A DNA stretch of 64,000 bases, from positions 516,036 to 580,035 of the forward strand of contig NZ_LMEC01000001.1 of the NCBI RefSeq assembly GCF_001425265.1, read 5' to 3'. The notes beneath the pieces were generated by a model. It was not told the origin of the DNA, made no database searches, and worked only from the letters and a program-made list of their open reading frames with translations. This document shows positions 18,891 through 27,647 of this stretch, in pieces. Made by a program: the position numbers and the translations under genes. Origin of the DNA: Massilia sp. Root418. Its GTDB lineage: Bacteria; Pseudomonadota; Gammaproteobacteria; Burkholderiales; Burkholderiaceae_D. Each line of letters starts with the position of its first letter. Position 1 is the stretch's first letter.

Positions 18891-20591
18891 ATGGCAACAG
18901 CATCCGGCACCGCCAACGGCGCCCGCAACATGGGGAAAGCAGCGCCCATGACGGCCGAGGAAAAGAAGGTCATCTTCGCTTCCTCGCTCGGCACGGTATT
19001 CGAGTGGTACGACTTCTATCTGTACGGCTCGCTCGCATCCATCATCGCCAAGCAGTTCTTTATCGGCGACCCTACCACCACTTTCATTTTCGCGCTGCTG
19101 GCCTTTGCCGCCGGCTTCATTGTCCGTCCGTTCGGCGCGCTGGTGTTCGGCCGCCTCGGCGACATGATCGGCCGTAAATACACTTTCCTGATCACCATCC
19201 TGATCATGGGCTTGTCGACCTTTATCGTGGGCCTGCTCCCCGGTTACGCAGCGATCGGCATTGCCGCTCCCATCATCCTGGTCACCTTGCGCATCCTGCA
19301 GGGCCTGGCGCTGGGCGGCGAATACGGCGGCGCGGCAACCTATGTGGCCGAACACGCGCCGCACGGCAAGCGCGGCCTGTTCACCGCGTGGATCCAGACC
19401 ACCGCGACGCTGGGCTTCTTCCTGTCGCTGATGGTGATCCTGGGCACCCGCCTGGCCACCGGCGAGGAAGCGTTCAATGCCTGGGGCTGGCGCATTCCCT
19501 TCCTGGTGTCCGTGCTGCTGCTGGGCATCTCCGTGTGGATCCGCCTGTCGATGAATGAATCGCCTGCGTTCGCCAAGATGAAAGCGGAAGGCAAAGTGTC
19601 CAAGGCGCCGCTGAGCGAAGCCTTCGGCCAGTGGAAAAATGCCAAGATCGTGATCCTGGCGCTGATCGGCCTGACCATGGGCCAGGCCGTGGTGTGGTAC
19701 ACCGGCCAGTTCTATGCCCTGTTCTTCATGCTGCAGACCCTGAAGATCGACATCGCCACCGCCAACGTGCTGATCGCCATCGCCCTGCTGCTGGCCACGC
19801 CGTTCTTCATCTTCTTCGGCAGCCTGTCGGACCGCATCGGCCGCAAGTACATCATCCTGGGCGGCTGCGTGATTGCCGCCGCGACCTACTTCCCGCTGTT
19901 CAACGGCCTGACCCACTTCGGCAACCCAGCCCTGGAAACCGCGCTGAAGAACTCGCCAGTGGTGGTGGTGGCCGATCCGGCTTCCTGCCACTTCCAGTTC
20001 AACATGACGGGCACCAAGAAGTTCCCTTCTTCTTGCGACATCGCCACCGCCATGCTGTCGGCTAACTCGGTGGCTTACACCCGCCAGGATGCCGCGCCAG
20101 GCAGCGTTGCCACCATCAAGATCGGCGACAAGGAAGTCAGCTCCTTCAACGCCGTCATGACCCCGGACGGCCTGAACTTCAACGACGAGAGCAAGAAGCA
20201 GGAAGCCGCGTTCAAGAAGGAAGCCGGCGCAGCGATCAAGGCCGCAGGCTACCCAGCCAAGGCTGATCCGGACCAGATCAACAAGCCGATGATGGTCGTG
20301 CTGCTGTTCATCCTGGTGCTGTACGTGACCATGGTGTACGGCCCGATCGCCGCCATGCTGGTGGAAATGTTCCCGACCCGCATCCGCTACACCTCCATGT
20401 CGCTGCCGTATCACATCGGTAACGGCTGGTTCGGCGGCCTGCTGCCAACCACCGCCTTCGCGCTGGTGGCCTTCAAGGGCGACATCTACTACGGCCTGTG
20501 GTATCCGATCGTGATCGCCCTGATCACCGCCGTGATCGGTACCCTGTTCGTGAAAGAAACCATCCACAACGACATCTACGCTGCGGACTGA
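18891..20591 (+). CDS. MFS transporter, metabolite:H+ symporter (MHS) family, with large loop insertion
   Basis: 566 residues from ATG at 18891, with GGAGA at 18881-18885; the ATG at 18879 leaves no room for a ribosome site. Twelve hydrophobic segments and MHS signatures: GTVFEWYDFYLYGS at the first helix, GRLGDMIGRKYTF after helix 2, RILQGLALGGEYGGA in helix 4. MHS symporters import dicarboxylates, amino acids or betaines. A ~120-residue hydrophilic insert (residues ~343-463) with two Cys lies between helices 9 and 10, probably outside the membrane. Ends in a clear terminator. Divergent from the fatty-acid operon. Confidence 0.9.
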   Translation: MATASGTANGARNMGKAAPMTAEEKKVIFASSLGTVFEWYDFYLYGSLASIIAKQFFIGDPTTTFIFALLAFAAGFIVRPFGALVFGRLGDMIGRKYTFLITILIMGLSTFIVGLLPGYAAIGIAAPIILVTLRILQGLALGGEYGGAATYVAEHAPHGKRGLFTAWIQTTATLGFFLSLMVILGTRLATGEEAFNAWGWRIPFLVSVLLLGISVWIRLSMNESPAFAKMKAEGKVSKAPLSEAFGQWKNAKIVILALIGLTMGQAVVWYTGQFYALFFMLQTLKIDIATANVLIAIALLLATPFFIFFGSLSDRIGRKYIILGGCVIAAATYFPLFNGLTHFGNPALETALKNSPVVVVADPASCHFQFNMTGTKKFPSSCDIATAMLSANSVAYTRQDAAPGSVATIKIGDKEVSSFNAVMTPDGLNFNDESKKQEAAFKKEAGAAIKAAGYPAKADPDQINKPMMVVLLFILVLYVTMVYGPIAAMLVEMFPTRIRYTSMSLPYHIGNGWFGGLLPTTAFALVAFKGDIYYGLWYPIVIALITAVIGTLFVKETIHNDIYAAD

Positions 20592-20611
20592 TACTCCGCC
20601 TGCGTCCCTTG

Positions 20612-20635
20612 AAACCGCCTTCGGGCGGTTTTTTT
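20612..20635 (+). terminator. rho-independent terminator after the MHS transporter
   Basis: An 8-bp perfect stem AAACCGCC / GGCGGTTT with a TTCG-type tetraloop, then a run of T to 20635. It begins 20 bases after the transporter stop. The last T is followed directly by the proposed ATG of the TetR gene. Confidence 0.92.
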
Positions 20636-21259
20636 ATGCCGCTTTCGGCGGCAAGCTCACAAGCCGCCCATGATCACCGCGGCGACCTGCGCCGCGCGCC
20701 TATTGAAACGGCAATGGATGTGCTGCAGGAGGACAAGGGCTGGCAGTTCACGCTGCGGGAAGTGGCCCGCCGGGCAGGCGTCAGCCATGCGGCGCCCTAC
20801 AAGCACTTTCCCGACAAGGCCGCGCTGCTTGTCGAGCTCGCGATGATGGGCTTTGACCGCTTGCGTGAGGCCCTGGCGGCAGCAAGGTCCGGCCCGCCGC
20901 TGTCGCTGCGCGACGAGCTTGCCGTATTGGCGCGTGCCTATGTCTCGTTCGGAACGGACAATCCGGCACTCTACCGCCTGATGTTCAGCGCGGAGGAAGT
21001 CAAAGCGGCGGGGATGCACCTGAACGGGCGGGCGCTGGCGGTGTTCGGCGTGGTCCTGCAGCTGCTCGGCCGGGGCCAGGCGGCAGGGAGCATACGCACG
21101 CGGCCGATACAGGGCCAGGCTGCAGCCTGCTGGGGCCTCGTCCACGGCATGACCATGCTGGGGATCGACGGGCTCCTGGCGCCAGAGAAGGTGGGGCCCG
21201 CCCCCTTGGAAGCTGCCTTGAGCACGCTGGCGGAGGGGCTGGAGAACCTGGCAGGCTGA
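20636..21259 (+). CDS. TetR/AcrR-family transcriptional regulator
   Basis: 207 residues if ATG at 20636 is used. The HTH (FTLREVARRAGVSHAAPYKHF PDKAALL, residues ~38-64) is strong, preceded by DHRGDLRRAPIETAMDVLQ, normal for this family; the C-terminal part is a ligand-binding WHG domain-like region (MFSAEEVKAAG, GLVHGMTMLGIDGL). The start is odd: the ATG abuts the T-run of the preceding terminator and has no good ribosome site, so translation may begin later, at ATG 20714, which would remove part of helix 1. Possible target: the fatty-acid/transport region upstream; unproven. Confidence 0.85.
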   Translation: MPLSAASSQAAHDHRGDLRRAPIETAMDVLQEDKGWQFTLREVARRAGVSHAAPYKHFPDKAALLVELAMMGFDRLREALAAARSGPPLSLRDELAVLARAYVSFGTDNPALYRLMFSAEEVKAAGMHLNGRALAVFGVVLQLLGRGQAAGSIRTRPIQGQAAACWGLVHGMTMLGIDGLLAPEKVGPAPLEAALSTLAEGLENLAG

Positions 21260-21260
21260 G

Positions 21261-24200
21261 TTACGCGGCGCGTAGCGGCGGGTGGACGCAGTCGCGCAGC
21301 TGGGCGTCGCTCCAGGGCTTGGGGAAGATGCGGTTGGCCGCGCCGCTGTTGAGGGCCTCCAATGCTTGCGCGAAGCCCGCGTCGCCAGTCAGCAGGATGC
21401 GCTCCGAAGCTGGATGCTGCTGCGCCACCTGGGCAAGGAAGCCGGCACCGGCCATGTCCGGCAACTGGTCGCCGCACACCACGACGTGCACCGCGTTCGC
21501 TTCCAGCAGCGCCAGGGCATCCTCGCCGCTGGCGGCAGCGAGGATCTTGCAGCCTTCGCTTTTCAGCACGCGGTTCAGGGCGCGCAGTGTGGCCGCCTCC
21601 GCGTCAACCAGCAGCATGCAGCGCTGGGCCTGGGGCTGAGCATGATGTTCGCCTTGCGCCACGGCTTGCCCGGACTGCCCCTGGACGGACCTGGCCGACA
21701 GCGTCAGCTTCTTGCCGGCCGCAAGCAAGGTGGCGAAGCTGTCCGCCGGCAGCGGCTTGCTGAACAGCGCCCCTTGCATGACGTCGCAGCGCTGATTGCG
21801 CAGGCCGTTCAACTGTGCTTCGCTGTCCACGCCGTCGGCAACCACCTTGATGCCCAGCGTATGGGCCAGCGAAATGATGGCGCCGCACAGCACGGCAGCG
21901 GCTTGCGAGGTGGCCAGTTCGTGCACCAGCGCTGGGTCGATCTTCAGGCGGTCCACCGGGAAGCGCTGCAGGCAGGCCAGCGATGCCTGGCCGTTGCCGA
22001 AATCGTCCAGTGTGATGCCCACGCCCAACGCCTTGAGTTCGGCCAGCACGGCGGCGGAAGCATCAGCGTCCTGCATCAGGGCCGCTTCGTTCACTTCGAT
22101 CATGAGGGCCGCGCCCGGCACGCCATGTCCAGCCAGCGCGTGCCGCACGCTGTCCGCCAGGCCGGGCAGCCGGAACTGGCTGGGCGACAGGTTCACCGCC
22201 ACCGGCGGCACCTGCAAGCCCAGCCCCGTCCATTCCTTGATCTGGCGGCAGGCGCGTTCGATAGCCCAGGCGCCCACCGGCATCACCAGCCCGGTTTCTT
22301 CGGCCTGCCGGATGAACTCCAGCGGCGCCAGCAGGCCGCGCTGCGGGTGCTGCCAGCGCATCAGCGCCTCGCAACCGACCACACCGCCGTGGGCCAGGCT
22401 GTTTTGCGGTTGGTAGAACAGCAGCAATTCGCCCCGGTCCAGCGCACGGCGCAAGGCCAGTTCCATGGCGCTGCGCTGCGCCACCTGCGCGTTCAGGGAC
22501 TCCGCATAGTAGCGGTGCATATTGCCGCCCCGCTCCTTGGCTTGCTGCATGGCCTGCAACGCGTGCGGCAACAGGCCGGCGGCGTCCTCGCAATCGTCGG
22601 GATAGACCGCGATGCCGGTCGAACACATCAGCTTGAGCTGCGGGGTGCCGGGCGGCAGCAGGCTGGCGTCGATTTCCTGTCCCAGCGTGGCGGCCACGCG
22701 CGCGGCGATTTTGCCTGCGTGCGCGGCGGACGCCAGGCCTGGCAGCAGTACGATGAACTCGTCCGCCCCGGGCCGGGCCAGCACGGCCTTGTCGCCCGCT
22801 GCCTGCGCCAGCCGCAGCGCCGCCTGCACCAGCAACTGGTCGGCGACGGCGTAACCCAGCTTCTCGTTGATGATCTCGAAACTGTCCAGGTTGATGTGCA
22901 GGCAGCCCAGCTTCCGGTGCGCTGCGGCAGCCTGTTCTGCCAAGGGGGCCAGCTGGCGCTGCGCGGTTTCCAGCGTAGCCAGGCCGGTCAGGTTGTCGTA
23001 ATAGACCGGATGCACTGCGGCGGCCTCGGCCTGCTGCACGCACTGCGCGTGCAGGCGGCAGCGGGCAATGCCCAGCACCAGGTCGTCCGCCACTTGCTGC
23101 AGCAGCGCCAGTTCCTGGCTGGTGAACACATCCGCCTTGGCCGAATACAGCCCCAGCACGGCGAATGGCGCGGCGTCGGGATCGGTGCGCAGCGGCAGCG
23201 CTGCGGCCGCCAGCAGGCCATGCGGCACGGCCGGACGGCCCTCCGCATTGAACACCAGGTCCTCCGCCAGTTCGCCTGTCGTCATGGTGCGGTCCTGGTG
23301 GATGGCGGTGCCGAAACCGCCCTGCTGGTGCGCGTCGTCGCCCCAGGACAGGGCCAGCTTGTGGATGTAGCTGGCGTCCGTCCCCGCATGGGCTGCCACC
23401 TCGATGCTGCGCGCTTCGTCGTCGAGCGCATAGCCGACCCAGGCCGCGCGATAGCCGCCGTGCTCGCACAGGTGGGCGCACACGGCAGTCATCAACTCCT
23501 TGTCGTCCGCCGCCCGCAGCTGCGACTGCGCGCACGCAGAAAACAGCGCCCAGGACCGTTCCAGGTGCAGCAGGCGCGCGCTCTGGGCGGCGCCACGCTT
23601 GGCGGCAATCGTGGTTTCGTCGGCAATGCGGTTCATGGAGCGCACCAGGATGTCGAACTCGCTGGCGCTGTCGGCGTCCACATTCATGCGCGTGGCGCGC
23701 ACGGAGGCGCGGGCCTGGCTGCCGCCGTGGCTGAAGTTGTCCGAGGCAATGGCACCGGCGAAGGCAATGCAGTCGCGCAGCGTGCCGTCTATGCTGTGGG
23801 TGAGGCGGCGCGCCAGCGCGACCCCGGCCGCCACGGCCAGCGCCGGCAGCAGCAATATGGCCACCAGCGCGGTCATGCCCATGCCGGACGCGCGCGCCCG
23901 CCCTTTTGCGGACGCTTCCGCAGCCCGTGCGCGCAGGGTTTCCAGCAGCGGCGCCAGCGCAGCACCGGGGGACGCGCCGCTGCCTGCCTGGGCGCCGGTG
24001 CCGGCATCGAATTCGTAACTGAGGGTCGTCGCCGCCTGCGCGGCGCGCCGTACGCTGGCTTCGCCGCTCAGCGCCGCGACGGTACGCATGCGCTCGCGCA
24101 GCGTCTGCAGCGCCGCCTGGCGGGTGGCGGGCGCTTCCAGCTGGCGGAGGTCCGCGCCCGCCGTCAGCGCCAGCTCCAGGGCGTACTGCTCCTGCCCGCT

Positions 24201-24356
24201 GTAAACGCGCCAGGCCTGGACGGCATATAGGTGAAACATCGCTGCCACCAGCGCCGCCAGCAGCATCGGCAGGGCCAGGCTGGCCACCACGCCCCACAGC
24301 CTTCCGTGCAGGCTGAGGCGCGCCAGGCGGTTATCGAACTCGGCAAGCAAACGCAT
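21261..24356 (-). CDS. membrane GGDEF-EAL protein with C-terminal receiver, diverged copy
   Basis: 1031 residues from ATG at 24356 (AGGAG ten bases upstream). Order: membrane helix ~20-45, short periplasmic stretch, helix ~165-190, HAMP-like linker, GAF-like region ~270-440, GGDEF ~450-610 (written GADEF), EAL ~625-880, receiver ~910-1030. The EAL motif EALMRW, VNLS, DDF and LKID are kept, but ADGVD replaces the usual AEGVE and DDFGNGQAS replaces DDFGTGYSS. The receiver has VDAEA where DDE is normal and keeps the phospho-Asp in CGDQLP and KPW. Tandem paralogue of the next gene; probably weaker or altered c-di-GMP hydrolysis. Confidence 0.9.
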   Translation of the reverse strand: MRLLAEFDNRLARLSLHGRLWGVVASLALPMLLAALVAAMFHLYAVQAWRVYSGQEQYALELALTAGADLRQLEAPATRQAALQTLRERMRTVAALSGEASVRRAAQAATTLSYEFDAGTGAQAGSGASPGAALAPLLETLRARAAEASAKGRARASGMGMTALVAILLLPALAVAAGVALARRLTHSIDGTLRDCIAFAGAIASDNFSHGGSQARASVRATRMNVDADSASEFDILVRSMNRIADETTIAAKRGAAQSARLLHLERSWALFSACAQSQLRAADDKELMTAVCAHLCEHGGYRAAWVGYALDDEARSIEVAAHAGTDASYIHKLALSWGDDAHQQGGFGTAIHQDRTMTTGELAEDLVFNAEGRPAVPHGLLAAAALPLRTDPDAAPFAVLGLYSAKADVFTSQELALLQQVADDLVLGIARCRLHAQCVQQAEAAAVHPVYYDNLTGLATLETAQRQLAPLAEQAAAAHRKLGCLHINLDSFEIINEKLGYAVADQLLVQAALRLAQAAGDKAVLARPGADEFIVLLPGLASAAHAGKIAARVAATLGQEIDASLLPPGTPQLKLMCSTGIAVYPDDCEDAAGLLPHALQAMQQAKERGGNMHRYYAESLNAQVAQRSAMELALRRALDRGELLLFYQPQNSLAHGGVVGCEALMRWQHPQRGLLAPLEFIRQAEETGLVMPVGAWAIERACRQIKEWTGLGLQVPPVAVNLSPSQFRLPGLADSVRHALAGHGVPGAALMIEVNEAALMQDADASAAVLAELKALGVGITLDDFGNGQASLACLQRFPVDRLKIDPALVHELATSQAAAVLCGAIISLAHTLGIKVVADGVDSEAQLNGLRNQRCDVMQGALFSKPLPADSFATLLAAGKKLTLSARSVQGQSGQAVAQGEHHAQPQAQRCMLLVDAEAATLRALNRVLKSEGCKILAAASGEDALALLEANAVHVVVCGDQLPDMAGAGFLAQVAQQHPASERILLTGDAGFAQALEALNSGAANRIFPKPWSDAQLRDCVHPPLRAA

Positions 24357-24405
24357 GAAGCGGCATCTCCTGTTCACAACGGCAGCGGTATAGACCGGCT
24401 GCTAC

Positions 24406-24423
24406 AAGTACATGTTAGTACTT
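24406..24423. promoter_or_regulatory. inverted repeat upstream of the diverged GGDEF-EAL gene
   Basis: AAGTAC-ATGTTA-GTACTT, a perfect 6-bp dyad with a 6-base spacer, 50 bases before the ATG at 24356 in the 114-base gap between the tandem paralogues. It may be an operator or leader hairpin. No clear -10/-35 pair was recognised. Confidence 0.35.
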
Positions 24424-24470
24424 TATTTGCCGTTAGGAAAGTTTTAATGCTAAACAGGAGTTGACGCAGA

Positions 24471-27400
24471 TCAAATGGCGACCAGTTGCTGGTGGCGGAA
24501 CGCTTCCTGTACGCATTCGCGCAGCTGCTCGTCGTCCCAGGGCTTGGTGAAATAACGGTACACGGCGCCGCGGTTGATGGCGTCGATGACGGAATCCAGG
24601 TCCGCGTAACCGGACAGGATGATGCGTACCGTGTCCGGATACAGCTCCTTGACGCGGCTGAGGAACTCGATGCCGCTCATTTCCGGCATGCGCTGGTCCG
24701 ATAGCACCACCTGCACCGGATTCATGGCCAGCAGCTTGAGCGCGTCGGCTGCACTGGTGGCAGCCAGGATCTTGTAGCCGTCCAGGCGCAGCGCGCGGTT
24801 CAGCGCGCGGATGATGTTGGGCTCGTCGTCCAGCAGCAGCAGGGTGCGCGGCGCCTCGGCCGCGTCGGGCAGGACCAGCTTCTTGCCGCTGGCAAGCAGC
24901 TGGGCGAAGGCTTCGGGCGGCACCGCTTTGCTGAACAGGAAGCCCTGCATGCTGTCGCAGAAGCGCCGCCGCAGATAGTTCATCTGCTCGTCCGTCTCCA
25001 CGCCCTCGGCCACCACGCCCACGCGCAGATTGTGCGCCAGACCGATCACCGCATTGCAGATGGCGGCATCGTCGGGCGAGGTGGTGATGTCGCGCACGAA
25101 GGACTGGTCGATCTTGAGGTGGTCGATCGGGAAGCGCCGCAGATGGCTCAGCGAGGAATAGCCGGTGCCGAAATCGTCCAGCGAGATGCCGACGCCCACC
25201 TCCTTGAGCTCATTGAGCGTGCGGATGGCGCCTTCCACGTCGTGCATCACGGCGCTTTCGGTCAGCTCCAGCACCAGCTGGCGCGCCGGCGTGCCGGTGC
25301 TTTCCAGCGCGCGGCGCACGGTCTGCACCAGGTCCTTCTGCTGGAACTGCCTGGCCGACAGGTTCACCGCCACCGGCGGCGCCTTGACGCCGCTTTCGCG
25401 CCAGGCCTTGAGCTGGGCGCACACATTGTCGATTGCCCACGCACCGAGCGGCAGAACCAGGCCGGTTTCCTCGGCCAGCTTGATGAATTCACCCGGCGCC
25501 ACCATGCCGCGCGTGGGGTGCTTCCAGCGCATCAGCGCCTCGGCGCCGATGACCACGCCGGTTTGCAGATTGCACTGCGGCTGGTAGTGCATGGCGAGCT
25601 CATTCCGCTCCAGCGCGCGGCTCAGCTCGGACTCCATCACGAAGCGCGACGCCATGCGGGCGTTCAGCTCGGGCGCGTAGTAGCGGTAGGTATTGCCGCC
25701 CTGCCGCTTGGCTTCCTGCATGGCCAGGCCGGCGTTGCGCAGCAGGTCGCCGGGCTGCGCGCTGTCGTCCGGGTACACGCTGATGCCGACCGAGCCGGCC
25801 GGCCGGATGGCGGGTGCCCCTGCCGGCAGCACGCCCTCCGGCACGGCTTCGGCCAGCCGGGACACCATGCGCGCGGCGGCCTGCGCGGCGTCGGCCGCTG
25901 CCTGCAAGGGCAGCAGGACGATGAATTCGTCGGCCCCGGTCCGCGCCAGCAGCGCGCCCTCGCCCGCGCTTTGCGAGAGCCGTTGCGCAGCCTGCTGCAG
26001 CACTTGGTCGCCACCGGCGCGGCCCAGCGTGTTGTTGACGTCCTTGAAATGGTCCAGGTTGACGTGCAGCGCGGCCAGCTTCCGGTTGCCCGAACGGGCC
26101 TGCTCCGCCAGCGCCGGCAGCTGCGCCTGCAGCGTTTCCATGCGGGCCAGCCCGGTCAGGCTGTCGTAGTTGACGTGGTGCGCCAGCTGCTCCTCGGCGC
26201 GCCGGCGCTGGCCGGACTGGCGCCGGCTGGCGATGCCGAACGCCAGGTCGTCGGCCAGGTCGCGCAGCAGCTGCAGCTCCTCGTCTTCGAACGCGCGGGT
26301 CCGTTCGGAGTAGATGCCGAGCACACCGAAAGGCTTGCCGCCGCCGTCGCCAAGCGGCAGCGCCAGCGCCGACGACAGGCCGTGCGGCGGCGTCAGTTCG
26401 CGCCAGCAGGTGAACACGAGGTCCGAAGCAAGCTGGCTGGTGGTCAGCATGCGGTTCTGGTGGATGGTGGTGCCGAAGCCGCCCTGCTTGTGCACGTCCG
26501 CGCCCCAGCTCAGGTGCAGGCCGTGCACATAAGCGGCGTCGGTGCCGGCGTGCGCCGCCACTTCCACGCTTTGCGCCTCGTCGTCGCGCGCATAGCCCAC
26601 CCAGGCCACGCGGTAGCCGCCCAGCTCCACCAGGTGGGAGCAGATGGCGCCCACCAGCTCGGCCTCGCCTTCCGCCTGCACCAGCGATTTGCTGCAGGCC
26701 GAGCGCAGCGCCCAGGCGCGCTCCACCCGCTCCAGCCGCGAGGTCTGCTCCACTTCGCGCTCGGCGGCGGTGATGGTTTCATCGGCGATGCGGTTCATGG
26801 AGCGTACCAGGATGTCGAATTCGCTGGCGCTGTCAGGATCGGCGTCGATGCGGCGCGCACGCGCGGCCGGGCGCGCCGCACTGCTGCCATGGCTGAAATT
26901 GCCGGCGGCGATATCGCCGGCAAAGGCGATACAGTCGCGCAGCGTACCGTCGATGCTGCGCGTGATGCTGCTCGCCAGCGCTACCGCCCCGGCCAGCGCC
27001 AGGGCTGGCAGGAGCACCATGGCGAGCATCGCCATGCGCCCCAGCAGCACGGCGTGCGCCTGCGCTCTGGCGGCCGCGCCCGAGGCCTGCGCGGCCAGCT
27101 CGTCGAGCAGCGGCGACAGTGGTGCCGGCGGGGCCGCCTTGGCGGTTTCGTATTCGTAAGTGCGCAAGGTGACGGCTTGCGCGGCGGCGCGCACCCCTGG
27201 GTCCTCGCTGAGTGCAGCGATGTCGCGCATCTGGCTGCGCAGGCCGCTCAGCGTGGCGCGCCGAGTGGCGGGCGATTCTACGCCGGCCAATGAGGCACTG
27301 CCTTTCAGGGCCAGTTGCAGCGCGCGCTCGTCCTGCTCGGCGTAGGCGTGCCAGGCCGATGCGGCATAGGCGTGCACGAGTAGCACCAGCAGCGCCGAGG

Positions 27401-27497
27401 CTAGCATGGGAATAGCGATGCAGGTGATGACGGTGCGCAGCCGGGCGCGCAGGCTCAGTCGTGCGAGGCGGGCGTGGAGCTTAGCCAGCAAAGCCAT
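24471..27497 (-). CDS. membrane GGDEF-EAL protein with C-terminal receiver, canonical copy
   Basis: 1008 residues from ATG at 27497. Same layout as its neighbour: two membrane helices (~20-45 and ~155-180), GAF-like region (~260-420), GGDEF written GADEF, EAL (EALMRW, VNLS, LELTESAVM, DDFGTGYSSL, LKIDQSF, AEGVETDEQ, MQGFLFSK) with all usual catalytic positions, and a complete receiver (LLLDDEPNI, SDQRMPEMSG, FTKPWDDEQ). It is expected to be an active c-di-GMP phosphodiesterase controlled by phosphorylation and a membrane input; cyclase activity is uncertain. Its own ribosome site is poor; a 25-codon leader frame with a strong site overlaps its start. Confidence 0.92.
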   Translation of the reverse strand: MALLAKLHARLARLSLRARLRTVITCIAIPMLASALLVLLVHAYAASAWHAYAEQDERALQLALKGSASLAGVESPATRRATLSGLRSQMRDIAALSEDPGVRAAAQAVTLRTYEYETAKAAPPAPLSPLLDELAAQASGAAARAQAHAVLLGRMAMLAMVLLPALALAGAVALASSITRSIDGTLRDCIAFAGDIAAGNFSHGSSAARPAARARRIDADPDSASEFDILVRSMNRIADETITAAEREVEQTSRLERVERAWALRSACSKSLVQAEGEAELVGAICSHLVELGGYRVAWVGYARDDEAQSVEVAAHAGTDAAYVHGLHLSWGADVHKQGGFGTTIHQNRMLTTSQLASDLVFTCWRELTPPHGLSSALALPLGDGGGKPFGVLGIYSERTRAFEDEELQLLRDLADDLAFGIASRRQSGQRRRAEEQLAHHVNYDSLTGLARMETLQAQLPALAEQARSGNRKLAALHVNLDHFKDVNNTLGRAGGDQVLQQAAQRLSQSAGEGALLARTGADEFIVLLPLQAAADAAQAAARMVSRLAEAVPEGVLPAGAPAIRPAGSVGISVYPDDSAQPGDLLRNAGLAMQEAKRQGGNTYRYYAPELNARMASRFVMESELSRALERNELAMHYQPQCNLQTGVVIGAEALMRWKHPTRGMVAPGEFIKLAEETGLVLPLGAWAIDNVCAQLKAWRESGVKAPPVAVNLSARQFQQKDLVQTVRRALESTGTPARQLVLELTESAVMHDVEGAIRTLNELKEVGVGISLDDFGTGYSSLSHLRRFPIDHLKIDQSFVRDITTSPDDAAICNAVIGLAHNLRVGVVAEGVETDEQMNYLRRRFCDSMQGFLFSKAVPPEAFAQLLASGKKLVLPDAAEAPRTLLLLDDEPNIIRALNRALRLDGYKILAATSAADALKLLAMNPVQVVLSDQRMPEMSGIEFLSRVKELYPDTVRIILSGYADLDSVIDAINRGAVYRYFTKPWDDEQLRECVQEAFRHQQLVAI

Positions 27498-27558
27498 GGA
27501 TGGCGCTCGCGGGGCCGGGATGAAGACTATCGTTCCGCATACTGCTGCGATTCCTCAT
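27481..27558 (-). CDS. putative 25-residue leader peptide overlapping the GGDEF-EAL start
   Basis: ATG at 27558 preceded by AGGAG (27570-27566) at a 7-base spacing opens a frame MRNRSSMRNDSLHPG...HGFAG that stops at 27481, 15 bases inside the main gene. The main ATG (27497) has no comparable ribosome site, so translational coupling is plausible. The frame runs through one arm of a 14-bp inverted repeat. The peptide itself has no recognisable function. Seen in sequence; the role is inference. Confidence 0.4.
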   Translation of the reverse strand: MRNRSSMRNDSLHPGPASAIHGFAG

Positions 27559-27601
27559 GCGCATACTCCTGTGTGGTTCAGGCGGGCTGCGGAACGATAG
27601 T
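27526..27601. promoter_or_regulatory. 14-bp perfect inverted repeat with 48-base loop
   Basis: ACTATCGTTCCGCA at 27526-27539 and its exact complement at 27588-27601. In the minus-strand transcript the loop would contain the AGGAG and ATG of the leader frame, and the 3' arm lies inside that frame. It could be a translation-controlled leader structure, an operator pair, or a transposon-end relic. Confidence 0.55.
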
Positions 27602-27609
27602 ACCGCTTT

Positions 27610-27625
27610 TTCCGCGCACGCGGAA
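27610..27625. other. short hairpin downstream of nadC
   Basis: TTCCGCG-CA-CGCGGAA, perfect 7-bp arms, 22 bases after the nadC stop. There is no T-run on the nadC strand, so it is a poor terminator, but it may mark the transcript end. Confidence 0.35.
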
Positions 27626-27647
27626 GAAGCGCAGGGCAAGCAGAATC

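Noticed and set aside
21282..24230. Very long open frame (982 codons) on the plus strand opposite the GGDEF-EAL gene
   Set aside because: It is antisense to a clear multi-domain protein, has a His/Gln/Arg-rich shadow composition and no motif. Similar shadows at 25032-27293, 28487-31270 and 53029-56022 were rejected for the same reason.
27526..27601. Terminal inverted repeats of an insertion sequence
   Set aside because: Only 48 bases lie between the arms, no transposase remnant and no flanking target duplication are visible (bases outside the arms differ).
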